Assembly (NCBI GenBank): GCA_930367215.1
Contig: OV884058.1
Location: forward strand, 220,080,208-220,144,207
Length of the DNA stretch: 64,000 nucleotides
Direction: 5' to 3'
Source of the DNA: Pollenia angustigena
Lineage: Eukaryota; Arthropoda; Insecta; Diptera; Polleniidae
The position numbers and the translations under genes were made by a program. Shown here one piece after another: positions 44,461 through 55,737 of this stretch. The first letter of the stretch is position 1. Each line of letters begins with the position of its first letter. Under the pieces are notes generated by a model, which was given only the letters and a program-made list of their open reading frames with translations, made no database searches and was not told the DNA's origin.

Positions 44461-44856
44461 CCTATTAAGGACGGATAGGTATTTAAATACCCAAAAACAG
44501 AGCCTTCGTAGAAAAATTCTGGCTAACTTCAGGTAAGAGGTATCGGAAATTGGTTTTTACAGATAGATAAAGAAGGGATAAGACTACTTAAACAAATTTT
44601 TGAAATTAAATGTTGCCCCTTTTAATAGGGTAAGTTAGCGGCTTACGAGTTAGCAATTTTTAATATTTGGAAAAAGTGAACGACAACGGCTCTGGAAAAT
44701 TGGGAGAGTGGAAAATCGGAAAACCCTCTTGGTGACTTATAGCCTTATGTGTGCTCTGCTTTAGAAAAAAATATTAGCTAAATTGGGTCAATAACGTTGA
44801 CCACAGGTTTGATTCAATGACATGAGTATTTAAATACCCTCTTCGCTGTCAGAGGG
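44461..44856. mobile_element. Possible piggyBac-like remnant
   Basis: The left end follows TTAA (44457-44460) with 'cctattaaggacggataggt'; the right end is '...tcagaggg' followed by 'ttca'. The palindrome 'ggtatttaaatacc' lies subterminally at both ends (44478, 44826). TTAA at one side only, so the assignment is tentative. Confidence 0.35.
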
Positions 44857-45107
44857 TTCAAAACACAAAGTTTTTTTTTAATTTTTGGCAAGTAAAAATG
44901 CGATGTTTAAAATGAACTATTTATTAGTAAAAAATAAAGAAATAAATATCACAACTGTGGTCGATTATTGAGATAATTTTATATTTTTAATGTTTTTTGG
45001 GACACCAGCATGAAAATGTGCAAGACAAGCCTTTGGGTGTAACTAAAATTTGCATTTTGTACAACCAAACTCAGTTTTACTTCACATTGTCCGAAACGGC
45101 CAAGCGC
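44857..45107. other. AT-rich spacer
   Basis: No feature supported. Confidence 0.35.
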
Positions 45108-45486
45108 TTTAATTAAAATTGTTATTGATAATCTTTCATTCTTGACGTGGCTCGGGCTCGAACCTTGGCCGGCAGGTTACATGTTTGACTATTGACGTCA
45201 GCAGTCGTCGATGGCTGCGAGTGTAAGACGGCAAATCCATCTGAGGAGATCGAGTGGTTGCGATCGAAACATGTCATGGTAACCTGCCGGCCAGGGTTCG
45301 AGCCAGAGCCACGTCAAGAATGAAAGATTATCAATAACAATTTTAATTAATTTTCATGTTGTAAAATTCCTTTCTTCATAAAAATAATTTAATGAAAAAA
45401 TTAAATTTCATGAACTTAAGCCTAATTAAATATATTAAAAATTTGGATTAAAAACCATAAATAGTTCAACAAAATAACCACAATAC
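45108..45486. mobile_element. tRNA-like foldback element, shortened copy
   Basis: A short left arm (45108-45180, 'gataatctttcattcttgac', 'ggctcgaaccttgg') is joined directly to the near-complete right arm. The right arm's tRNA-like block lies at 45245-45310 and it ends 'aacaaaataaccacaatact'. The rest of the left arm is deleted. Confidence 0.8.
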
Positions 45487-45959
45487 TAATTATTTTACAG
45501 ATATTTATGTTTTTTTTTTTTGAAAAGCATTTTTTAAAAACTGTTTAGGACATTGTTTTAAATTTGTTAGATATTTTGGTAATGAGATTTAATTAGTGGG
45601 CACAAAGATCAAGAGGAGACAAAAGAGGCAGATTATTCAATTTCACATCAAAGACGAAGAAGTTTTTTTGTTTAACTTCTGCAACAAAGACAAACAAATA
45701 ATAGAATAGGCATAAATAATAGAAATTAATAGGCTTATCGGAAGGAGAATAGCCGACCAATAAAAGGCAAGAAAAGCTTTTAAAATCGTGAAAAAAAACT
45801 TAAAAAGTGATGTATGAAATATTTTGCTTGCGGGGGAAGTTAGAGTTAGGGAAAAATCGGAAACCAGTCGAACGAAATACCTTAATTATTGAATTTCTTT
45901 TGTTTGGCCAAGTGAATTGATATTATAGATTTTGTTGTTTTTAAGCTAATAAGGCCTAA

Positions 45960-46760
45960 AATGTCTTTGCAATTAAAACAACATTTTCTTAATTACAATT
46001 TTCCCAACGTTTCGTCGGTATATGCAGACATCTTCAGGGGTAGTCTATTTATTAAATAAAAACCTTAATAAAACAGAAAACATTTTCAAAAGCATATATG
46101 GGCATTTCCGTCAAAAGGTCCACCGTGACCGAAAATTTAAAAGTTATTAAAAGCTGATTATTTTACGATATTGTTATAGTCTATCGGTAGTCTACATTTG
46201 TTACATTTATGCAGAAAAAGTTGAATAAAAATAAATTTCCACAACAAAAGGGTCTGACATTTTTAGTAGCTTCCTAAAAATCATTTCCAAGTTGTACCAT
46301 GGCAATCGTTTTAAAGAAAAAATGGTCCAAATCGGTCAAGCCGTTCTCAAGTTATGCGCTTAATAGAAAAAGTGGGCGTAAAAGAAGGCGTGGTAAAATT
46401 TTCTTTCGATGAAAACTTAAAATTGATTAATACGAACATTTGAAAGAAAAATTTGTCAAATCGATGGAGCCGTTTTCTGATTTTAGGTTATTCGAAAAAA
46501 GTGGGCTTAAAAGTGGGCGGGGCAACATTTTACTTTCGTATAAATCTAAGTTGGACCATGGCGATCATTTTAAAGAAAAAATCGTCCAAATTATATAGAT
46601 GTCATTGGTGGTGCAATATGAAAATTGGATTTTGCCACGCCCCTCCGCCTGCAGACCAAAAATTAGACTTCACAGTGTCACCCGCCTGAATATTCCGAAG
46701 ATTCCCTGCAAATTTCATCAAAATCGGCCCTTGAATTTGGGTCGAATTTACATATTTCGG
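45960..46760. repeat. Penelope-like end motif and GTGGGCG-type repeats
   Basis: 'caacgtttcgtcggtatatg' with 'catcttcagggg' (45993-46040) resembles the conserved terminal motif I associate with Penelope-like elements; the assignment is from memory. 46360-46760 has 'aagtgggcg' blocks and 'gccacgcccctccgcc', a repeat type also seen at 29640 and 61950. Confidence 0.4.
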
Positions 46761-47502
46761 GAATAACCACGTTCTCATAATCAGAACACTTTGCAGCTTT
46801 ACCCAGTTCTTACAAAACTTTTTGATGAAAAGTGGTTTAGAAGCTGAGTTTGAAAGACATTTAAGTTTGTTTTAAATGGATCTAATTTTCCAATGTTTTT
46901 GAAAAATATTGTTTCTTTGGCAAATGAGTTAGTGCCAGTTCACACACGTCAAGTTTGTATAAAAGTAACCTTCGGAAAAAAATATATCCCAGTTTCTATT
47001 TGTTAAAATAGTTGAGTTAAATACATTCAATTTATAAAGTAACACTATCCAGTGAGACACAAAGAATGCTGACGAAGGCCGTAGCGGGCCAGAAAATGCA
47101 TTACATTCTGTTGGTGTCTAATAATTGTAAAGTTTTCTGTACATAAAATATACCTCATTGCTTTCCAAAGGAAGACTAAGGTAAAATGTAAAAAGAAAAT
47201 ACAATATAATAGTCTGGTAGTGTATAAAGTCATTTCTGAAAAATTGAAGGAATTGAACTATTACAAAAAAGCTTTATAAAATACATAACTGAAAGTTATG
47301 GAGTTTTATTAACAGCAACAAAATTATGAAAAAATTTAATACATTTTTTGTGGCTGTTATTATAACTAAATTAACATAAACCTGATATCAGCTTTCCGTG
47401 AACAACTTTGTTATATTTCGAAAAAAAAAATCGAGTTGAGAAGCTCACAACATTTAAAATCATTCTCGTCGCCCTTTACACTACAAGTCAAACACCCACG
47501 AT
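46761..47502. other. AT-rich spacer
   Basis: No gene supported; the 62-codon frame at 47045-47233 minus has no recognised domain. Confidence 0.4.
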
Positions 47503-48287
47503 ATTGCAAATGTTGACCGTGACTGCTCCTCAAATGGTCCATCCGCTAAGTCCAATTTTGGAATACTCTTTTCCAACATTTCGGCCGGTATCTCATGAAT
47601 AAATGCTTCAATGTTGTCTTCCAATGCGTCAATTGAAGCGGGCATGTGTGTATAGAAATGAGCTTTAAGATGGCTCCACAAAAAGTAGTCTAAAGGCGTT
47701 AAATCGCACAATCTAGGCGGCCAATTGACCGGTCCCGATCGTGAAATAAAATTTTCACCGAACTCGCCTCTCAATAAGTCCATTGTTAAGCGTGCTGTGT
47801 GGCATGTGGCACCGTCTTGTTGAAACCACATGTCATTCAAGTCAAGCTCTTGCAATTTGGGATATCATCTCACGGTAGCGCTCACCATTCACAGTTACGT
47901 TACGATTCGCATCATCTTTGAAGAAGTACAGTCCAATGATGCCACCAGCCCATAAACCGCACCAAACTGTGACTTTTTCTGGATGCGGCTTCTGGCTGAT
48001 CTTCACTCACAAAATCGACAATTTTGCTTATTAACGTACCCATTGAGCCAAAAATTAGCTCCGTCGCTGAACACAATTTTTCGATAAAAGAGTGGATGAA
48101 CTTTCTTAACAGAGCACGCATTTTGATAGTAAAATTCAATAATTTGCAAGCGTTGTTCGTTTGTTAGACGATTCATGCTTAAATTATAGACCAAACTGAA
48201 GATGTTTGACAGTGAAACAAAACACGAAACGTGCGTCAGCTGTTTAAACCAGTGTTGTCAAAAAGATAATAGCTAAAAACCACCCGA
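47503..48287 (-). pseudogene. Mariner-type element B, copy 2
   Basis: 5' TIR intact ('ctaaaaaccacccga', TA follows at 48288); 3' TIR missing, the copy breaking off at 47503. N-terminus 'MNRLTNEQRLQIIEFYYQN' (about 48175), then a deletion straight to 'HPLFYRKIVFSDGANFWLNG'. The second and third Asp motifs are present ('MWFQQDGATCHTARLTMDLL', 'LCDLTPLDYFLW'). 'FSDGA' replaces 'FSDEA'. Frameshifts separate at least three frames. Confidence 0.85.
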
Positions 48288-48951
48288 TATAACATCCGAT
48301 ATTAATGGGATTTTACAATAAACTTACTTACTTTCCACATTAATTTGATGTATTTTTCATACAATATAGTAATTTGCATAATAAATTGTTTTGACAAAGA
48401 AGTAAAGAGCAGCTGAAAAGTCTTACCGAAAAGTTTGTGTAATTTGCTCGACATAAATTGACATAATATCCTTCGTTCATAGAAGTAATACAAATTTAAG
48501 ATTCTTTTGGTAAAATTTTGTTTTGTTTTTACATAAAAACCGAAATAGTTTAATAAAATGTAGATACTTAATAATTTTTTCCTATTAAAAAAAACAAATT
48601 TTTCCATTTAATTCGTTTGTCTTGTGGGGCGTATGATTAATTTTATTTACAACTATTAAAAGGCAATTGATGCATAAATTGTATTTACGACTTTATGGTG
48701 TGTTTGCTATTTTATAGAAAACAAAAAAAAAATTCTATAAAACCTGTCAAAAATTAATAAATTAATTATGTAAATAATAGAAAAATAAAACTACTTTACA
48801 GATTTGAGGTAATTAAGTACATACACAAACACACAAACACAAGCATACGTATATTGATACATACCTAAACTAAAACAAACAGTACAATAAAATGTATACA
48901 CTGGAAGAAAAATATTCAAATGCAATAAATTAAGGATTACCATAAATTTTA
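48288..48951. other. AT-rich spacer
   Basis: No supported feature; 48302-48607 minus is an open frame of low complexity. Confidence 0.4.
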
Positions 48952-49455
48952 CAGCCGTATTCATAACAAAAAGTTAGCCACAGTTTGTACACTACGAACA
49001 ACGAGCTGCTAACTAGAATGCCGATTAAGCTAAGCAGCTTGTTGGCACAGAGTTAATTCATAACGAAATTTCCTCCATCTGCCAACTTTTAATAAATCAA
49101 CTCTGAATTTTTATGATGCCACATTGTATTACTCAAAAATGCAACTCGTTTGCATTAAACATCTCTGGTTTGTCATTTTTTTGTATTTTTTTTTTGTTTT
49201 TTTCTCCACATATAACAATTTGAAAGGTTTTTAAATTAAAATAAAAAAAAGATATAAAAATATATTAAAATAATATAAAATAAAACAGTAATAATTTAAA
49301 TAAAACCAACCAAATTGTTTAACATTAAACAGCTGTGTTTCACAAGTTGGCAGCTCGTTAACAATAGTTTAGCAAGTCGTTAGCCAGAGTTTGGTAAGTG
49401 TATTATAAATAAACTTTGTGCTAACTTCATGCCAAATTTTCATTGAATACGGCTG
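48952..49455. mobile_element. MITE with TTA target duplication
   Basis: TIR 'cagccgtattcat' and 'tgaatacggctg'; TTA at 48949-48951 and 49456-49458. Inner 'aaagttagc', 'gagctgctaac' and 'gttagc' motifs are mirrored. 504 bp, no ORF. Confidence 0.8.
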
Positions 49456-49624
49456 TTAATGATTATGGACTGGTGAGTAAAATGTAGACTCATCAAACCT
49501 TTAACTTGATAAAATCATTTTGACAGTTTTGTAAACCTAATTATTAAAATAAAATACATGTTGTTGTTTTCCTTTTAAGTTTTTATCTATAAACTAACTA
49601 AGAAATAATAGTCGGTTAAGTCCG

Positions 49625-49892
49625 ACCATTTGAGGGGCTTTAAGCACAAGGGGCTTAAGTGCCTTTTTCTAAAGATGAGTTTACACATGGAATTATAGGT
49701 GAAGTTCTGAAAAGTTGTTGGGAGCACAAGAGGTGAATTAAGGATTATCATCCGGACGCTAGATATGGTGAATAATCCAAGCACTTGACATTAAAATACC
49801 TGTTTCGCTTGGAGCACAAGCGAAACAACCGCTTTTGTCTCATTATTTAACATAAGTCACTTGAATCCCTTGTGCTTTAAGCCCCTCATTTG
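49625..49892. mobile_element. MITE-like inverted repeat
   Basis: Arms of about 34 bp, 'gaggggctttaagcacaagg' and 'cccttgtgctttaagcccct', with inner 'gagcacaag' repeats in both orientations. Target duplication not clear. Confidence 0.65.
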
Positions 49893-50939
49893 ATATCCTG
49901 CACCACATGTACAAAAAACCAGCCAGATAGCCACCCAGTCGAAAGAGCGGACGGATTTTGAGTTAGTCGGTGTTAGTATGGGTTACATACATTAGCACAG
50001 ACGTAAAATAGCCTTTCCACTAGGGTGGTGCGGCTAAAAACCCACTTAATATTTTAAAATTTTATAGTTAGTTAAGGGCCACATGAACTGCACAAGCAGT
50101 TTGACAACAAAAACAATATATTTTTATGAAAACTAAAATTTTTTTACATACACTGCTTCTTTATATACTTCCTACACAAAAAAAAAAAAAAAACACTCGG
50201 AGTAAATTCAGTTTTTTATACTCACTTTAAGTACGAGTCGTACCCAAAAATTCAAGTACGAATAACACTAAAACGTACTTAAAACAATCCTAAATGGGAT
50301 TTCTTTCGAAAATCAATACAGGAATTTCTTGAAATAAGTATAACATTTTCAGCCCAAGTTAAAAAAGGCTTAAACTTTTCTTTCGTATTTCAAATTACAA
50401 AGTGAGCGTTTAAATCTCATAAAACATAACAAAGTTTGTTGCAGACACTGCAACAACCCCATACAAGTAGTTAAAAAACGCAGTGCTTTTTACTGCTAAT
50501 TAAAGGCCTTTAAGTCGAAATTTGTACATGTTTATATAGGGACTAAAATGTCAAATATTTTTGTAATGTTGTAAAAAAATGCAAATCCTAATGCAATTGC
50601 AATTGCGAGCATAGGACAAAACAATGAACGACCATTAGAGGATAAGCTCGCTAGATTGATTACCTTTTTGGGTTTACAATTTAGAAAATTGTTTAAAGTT
50701 GCAATGGAATATCTTTTAGTCCCTGTTACTTCGGTTCTTTCAGAAAGGTACTTATTAATTTTAAAAAAACTGCCATCGAAAATAACGTACGTATATACAA
50801 ACGTCTCATACATTCAATAAAGTGATAAAAACAACGGACTGTAGCTTTATAAAAAAATAATTAAAATTTTTTCTGCACAAGTACAAACATTCAGTCGATA
50901 GTAATATCGATATATCGATAGTGAAATCTGAACTTTATA
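49893..50939. other. AT-rich spacer, possibly the left part of a larger element
   Basis: 'ctacacaaaaaaaaaaaaaa' near 50169 could pair with 'ttttttctctgcgtgtag' ending at 51337 as element termini. 'aagtacgagtcgtac' at 50232 is a palindrome-like motif. No gene; 50532-50813 minus has no domain. Confidence 0.35.
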
Positions 50940-51337
50940 TTATTGTCAACGACAACCATATTATAGTAAAACTAGTCCTCCATCAAGAAGCCACAACAAT
51001 AATATGGTTGCCTCCGAACACATTATGGTTAAAATTAACTTACATATGTTTAACACTTATAATAGCATGATTGGTTTTTAACCATAGCATGTTGCCCTTG
51101 AAAAAGAGGGAAATACTATAGTGAATTTAAAAACAAATTATTGTCATATTTAACCACAACATGTTTAGAGACAACCATAATATGGTTGTGGTTTCTTTAT
51201 AGGGGACTAATTTAACGATAATATGGTTGTCGGTGACAAAAATATGGTTAAATTTAGCATAATTTGGTTTAAATTTTCTTTAAGCATATTATTGTTGGAG
51301 GTGACCATATTTAAACATGTTTTTTCTCTGCGTGTAG
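50940..51337. repeat. Array of AACCATAATATGGTT palindromes
   Basis: At least eight variants of 'aaccatattat' / 'taatatggtt', some as the full palindrome 'acaaccataatatggttgt' (51173). The region ends with 'ttttttctctgcgtgta' immediately beside the Penelope-like RT, which it interrupts. Confidence 0.65.
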
Positions 51338-51700
51338 TTTTAAGCAGTTCTTCCATTACAATGTCTGCTATAATTGGAGATGCCGGTGACCCCATTGGAA
51401 GTCCCCTACATTGCGTGTAGACTTTGTCCTTATATTTAAAATATCTGTTGTCCTTTACACAAATTTTTAGTATTTTCATAAATAGTTCCTTCGTCATTTC
51501 AGTGTGTTTTTTAATCTCTTCCCATTTCATTATGATTGTCTCTATAGCAAAATCTACAGGTATACTGGGGAATAATGAAACTACGTCAAATGATACAATT
51601 CTCTCATCGTAACCTATTGCACTATCGTTAATCCTATCTCTAAATTGCACAGCATCCCTCACGTTGAATTCCGAGTTCGCTGTCAGTTTTCTTAAAATAC
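51338..51700 (-). pseudogene. Penelope-like reverse transcriptase fragment
   Basis: Minus strand: 'KLTANSEFNVRDAVQFRDRI' leads to 'ERIVSFDVVSLFPSIPVDFA' (RT motif A, with the first catalytic Asp in SFDV), 'IMKWEEIKKHTEMTKELFMK', 'RYFKYKDKVYTQCRGLPMGS' (motif B, GLPMGSP) and 'PASPIIADIVMEELL'. The SFDVxSLFxxIP and GLPMGSPxSPxxAD combination is characteristic of Penelope-like elements. The YxDD motif and GIY-YIG domain are absent because the frame is cut at about 51337 by the adjacent repeat array. Confidence 0.85.
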
Positions 51701-51977
51701 ATATAAGTTACAAATTTACACAATTCCATAGACGGTGATTTCACAGAAGAACATATAGGTCTCATATTTTTTTAACTCTTCAGGTGAGAGGTATACTACA
51801 CCAAGCCACATTTTGAAAACTTACAGCAGACCACACAAACATGGTTAAAATCATTTTTTGTATTAAAATTTTGTCACAATGTTTTTATGACTTTAATATT
51901 TTTTTTTATGCCGATTATATGCTAAATAGAATATCGTCATAAAAGGTAATATACCTTTACTTATTAAATGTAACTTA

Positions 51978-52087
51978 TGGCGATTTCTTTTCTGAGGAAT
52001 ATGTTGCATAAATGTTACATGCTCTATCTCTTTTGTGTAGAGCATGTAACATTTATGCAACATATTTCTCAGAAAAGAAATCGCCAT
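51978..52087. repeat. Near-perfect 110-bp hairpin
   Basis: Arms of about 53 bp (51978-52030 and 52035-52087), e.g. 'atggcgatttcttttctgag' and its complement ending 'aaagaaatcgccat', with one obvious mismatch and a loop under 15 bp. A second perfect hairpin lies at 52168-52193 ('gtctgctatttt'). The frame on the minus strand across it is not assigned. Confidence 0.75.
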
Positions 52088-52606
52088 TAGTGTTCTTCAC
52101 CTCCCATGATGGTATTGGTACTGTTCAATTCCTTGGCAAACAGCACCAAGTTCAACAAGAAAAGGTCTGCTATTTTCCAAAATAGCAGACTTAATTTTCT
52201 CTTCAAAATTTGTTTTACAAATTATGCAAGTAACAATTGAAGGCGCATCTGCATGTTTTAATAAAAATATATTTAATTTTCCTGAGAAAGATTAATAAAG
52301 TTTTTTTTGCAATATTTGACTAAATAAATAAAACAAAACCAAAAGACTTCAATTCACAATTAACAAAAAAGGGCTCTTGATGTTGTTTGCCTTTAAGCAC
52401 ATTCTTCTTTCAAAATATACTCAAGTTCAATGTTTAACTTTTCGTGATGGGCTATAGTGTGTTGCAAAACTAGTTAGATCCCTTACGGTTTGTAGCAAAA
52501 CTCGTCTCTTCGGTAAATTCGTAACAAAACTCGTTTGTTCCAAAATTAAATCTATTATTTTTCTATATTTCACTTGGTTTCAATCTGTCAATTGTTGAGT
52601 TATTAG
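52088..52606. other. Spacer with short repeats
   Basis: 'ttcgtaacaaaactcgt' type motif repeats around 52480-52540; no gene. Confidence 0.4.
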
Positions 52607-53029
52607 TAGAGTTGTCAACCGATTAAGAATAATTCGATTAATCGATCAAACAAAAACAAACTCTTGTTCGAATAATTTTAAAATGGCGATTTTCGAACAA
52701 CGAATAAATCGATTAAATTATGTCGATTAATCGAACAATTTTTTTTTATTAAAAAATAAATTAATAAAAGACTAATAAGAAAAAAAAGCTTATAATTTGA
52801 TTTATTCTCATACGTTTTTAGCGATTTTATACAAAATGTAGAAAAAGTAAAAAATATTGTTGCTATAGCCCTCATTGTAATTAATCTCAATGTTTAGTAG
52901 GCAAAAACCGTGTTAAGTATTCATTGTATTTCAAAAATGTGTCTTATGTTCGTATTAAACAAATCTTTGACAAACAATTGTAACAGCTGTTTTCTTTTTA
53001 AATCAAACGTTAAACAATTTTCATGAAAT

Positions 53030-53450
53030 GTTGATTAAGTTAATCAGAGCCGTTCACATTACATTTGAGATGATTTAGATGACAGATGATAAAGAAAAAA
53101 AATGCAAGAAACAAATTAAAATTTCTTTAAATTATTAAAAATGTATAAAAATACTTTAATAAAGCGATCAGAACATAATTTTAAACATTTAATTATGGAA
53201 TTGTGAAAATTTACGAATTCAAATAAAAACATTAAGAAGAAATCATGGTCGGTTGTACACGCGAGGGGTACTTACATGGTGACCGATTCTATATTATACT
53301 CAGTTTGAGGTATGTTCAGAGGATTCGATGTGGTTTATGAAGTGATTAACAAATAACGTCAATATATGGTTAATCATCTCGATTTTGATGTGATTAGAGC
53401 TTAATCACGCTCGAGTTGTTTAAACGCGTTTAAAGTGTGAACATAGCATA
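53030..53450. mobile_element. GTTCACACT-ended repeat nested in the hAT element
   Basis: 'agccgttcacattacatttg' on the left and 'aaacgcgtttaaagtgtgaa' on the right. The same sequence occurs in reverse at 58144-58580. It interrupts the hAT coding region. In the other copy a minus-strand frame (58265-58462) stays open, but this copy has stops. Confidence 0.65.
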
Positions 53451-53460
53451 AGTGTCACAA

Positions 53461-53794
53461 TATTACAATAGAAAACGACGTAGTAGAAGATAATCCAACG
53501 ACATCAAAATATGCCGAACTTCTTCCAATGGAAAAATACATACAGAGAGACAGCGGTTGTTTTATAGAAGAAGTTGTACGCAGAAGTTTGGCTGAAGATG
53601 GAAGGTCTGCAAACGCCTTTCGAATATGCAAAGTTGTATCGGATTATTTAAGAATTAAGGATGTTATGATTCCTTTAAGTAATACAACGATATGGAGCTT
53701 AGATGAAAAGTTGTACGCATCAAAAAAAGAAGTCATAGTGGATTTGAGAAAAAATAAAGAAGAAAATGGAAGATTTTCCATAGTTGTAAATTAA
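53461..53794 (+). pseudogene. hAT transposase N-terminal core relic
   Basis: 'EKYIQRDSGCFIEEVVRRSL' then 'AEDGRSANAFRICKVVSDYL' and 'PLSNTTIWSLDEKLYASKKE', ending 'NGRFSIVVN' before a stop. The AEDG...PS-NT...GRFSI order is the stretch leading to the first catalytic Asp (usually near a D-W-T-S box) in hAT transposases. That Asp and everything after it are missing. Confidence 0.65.
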
Positions 53795-54161
53795 CGGACG
53801 GATGTATCTTATTTAAAATATGTAATTTTTTTTATTCGTTATTCTCATCGATTAATCGAATAATTTTTCAGATTTAATCGTTAGATCGAACGAACAAAAA
53901 CAATTATTTGAATTATTCGAACAAAGCTAAAAGGCGAATAATTGACAACTCTAGTTATTAGTCAAGAATTGCATAACACTTTTGAATCGGAGTCGTACTT
54001 AAAAAATTTTAGCGGAAGGAGTCGGAGTTATAACTATTTCTTGACGACTCCACAGCCCTGCAATTAATACCGCTTCGGATGGATTTGAGTACGAATGGCT
54101 TAATTTGCCTTTTAAGTGTAGGTTTCTTGAACGGTATGTGTGTGGTCTATTTAGCCCTTTA

Positions 54162-54443
54162 CCCAACAATAACTGAAGTTTGATTTCAAATTGATAATGA
54201 ATTTGAATTTAAACCCTTTGCAAAATGTAGGATATGACTTTAATCGCCACGTTAAATTATTTTAATTTTAATTTAATTCAACTTGAAAATTTAGTGCTGC
54301 CAAGTACTCAAACTTGTTATCAAATCGTCATCAATTTGAATTCAAATGACAAAATCCAACCATTTTAAAAGGTTTGAGAATTATGATTGATATCAAATGA
54401 TAAAGTGATTTAATACCAAAAGTTTGACTTTGTGTTTGTTGGG
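54162..54443. mobile_element. MITE with TA duplication, CCCAACAA ends
   Basis: 'cccaacaa' and 'tttgttggg', TA on both sides (54160-54161, 54444-54445). Several 'atttgatatcaaat'-type motifs inside. 282 bp. Confidence 0.7.
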
Positions 54444-54930
54444 TAGGTTTTTTTTTTAGTTTCTCTCGGTGTATTAAGTTATTTGCATAAATAAATAATT
54501 GTTTGTAGAATCAACAAATACACACATGAACACACACATATTTATACAAATACGTGCATAAATGAACATATATAAATAAATGCACTTACATGCAAATATG
54601 TATGAATGTATATACACACAATACAACACATGTGCATGTATTAAACACATTATACTCATTCATTGATAATGTATAATAATGCTTATAAAAGGTTTTGTAA
54701 TACTTCATACATACATACTTTCAGTTAACATAATCATACACACAGATTAATAAGTAAATATGTATGTTCGGTCGTATGTTTAATGAGCAAGTAAACAAAT
54801 TCTTAAACATATACTCTCACACACCCAGGCATCTCCTGCACAACATCATTATAATTTTATATTTAAGTAAATAATTGCAATAATCTACTTTTAAAATTTA
54901 AATATACTTGTGTGTATACATACACATACT
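54444..54930. other. Simple-sequence-rich spacer
   Basis: acaca/catata-type runs at 54510-54650 and 54895-54930; no gene. Confidence 0.5.
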
Positions 54931-55420
54931 CATATCGCTCCTTTATTGCAACATAGTCATATCTCAAAAAACCAAAAATTTCAAGTTACTTAAGTAAAAG
55001 TGTTCCTTTATACCTTCTTTATATGTAAAAAAGAATCAGTATTATATCTGAAACTGAATTAAAGTTATAGCAAAATATATTTAATTAAACCTGGTTTCTA
55101 ATCACCGCATACGATATCGGGCAAAATTGATCGAAATTGCTTTTTTTGGTATCATGAAACTCGATATCGAATGAAATGTATTGAATTTGAAATAATAGCA
55201 TTCGATTTCGAGTAACTCGACATTACATTTAACGAGTTTTCATTCGATACGTCAGTGTCTATCGTATGCAAAAAAAAATCGATGGTTTACCTGATACGAT
55301 AGTATCGAATACGGTGATTATACCCCTGTATGCAATGGTTCATTTTGAAAACTTTAATTGCATTTAGCCAAGTTTGATTTATTTTGAGATATGACCATGT
55401 TGCAACAAAGGAGCGATATG
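54931..55420. mobile_element. Element with 39-bp TIR, carrying a nested MITE
   Basis: 'catatcgctcctttattgca' starts the left TIR (54931-54969) and its complement ends at 55420. The interior is short apart from the nested element at 55099-55320. Target duplication not identified. Confidence 0.75.
55099..55320. mobile_element. Nested MITE with TAATCACCG ends
   Basis: 'taatcaccgcatacgata' and 'tatcgaatacggtgatta'. 'cgatatcgaatg'-like motifs repeat in both orientations. Probable TA target duplication. Confidence 0.7.
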
Positions 55421-55737
55421 TTTAGTTAAAATGTGTGCACTCTTTGACTAAACATTAAGATGCTCACATCATCCACCCTGCTATAATATGAACGAGTTCA
55501 TCTTTATTTGTATTTGATTTTCTATCTCCGAACTATGTTTGTTAAAATCTTTGTTTTAAAGCAGTTGAAATTAAGATACAAAAAAGTAATTATTATATCT
55601 GCATTATATACAAATAGATACAGGTTTAAGCAATGACGCATTTTTATTCTTAATATCGCCCAGTTCTCGTTAAAGGCAAATTTCAGCTAGTTCAGCTATC
55701 AGTAACATATTGTTTACTGGAAGTAACAGTAAAAAAT
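55421..55737. other. AT-rich spacer
   Basis: No supported feature. Confidence 0.35.

Larger units (their letters stand above)
52607..53953 (+). mobile_element. hAT element with perfect 8-bp target duplication
   Basis: TIR 'tagagttgtcaa' (52607) and 'ttgacaactcta' (to 53953), flanked by 'gttattag' at 52599-52606 and 53954-53961. The subterminal 'tcgattaatcga' motifs are mirrored. It contains a transposase relic and a second nested repeat. 1347 bp. Confidence 0.9.

Noticed and set aside
44461..44856. Confident piggyBac call
   Set aside because: Only one side has TTAA and the termini match poorly; kept as a low-confidence feature only.
53528..53794. Independent host gene encoding an 88-residue protein
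   Set aside because: It lies inside a hAT element with exact ends and matches the pattern of hAT transposases, so it is a transposase relic.
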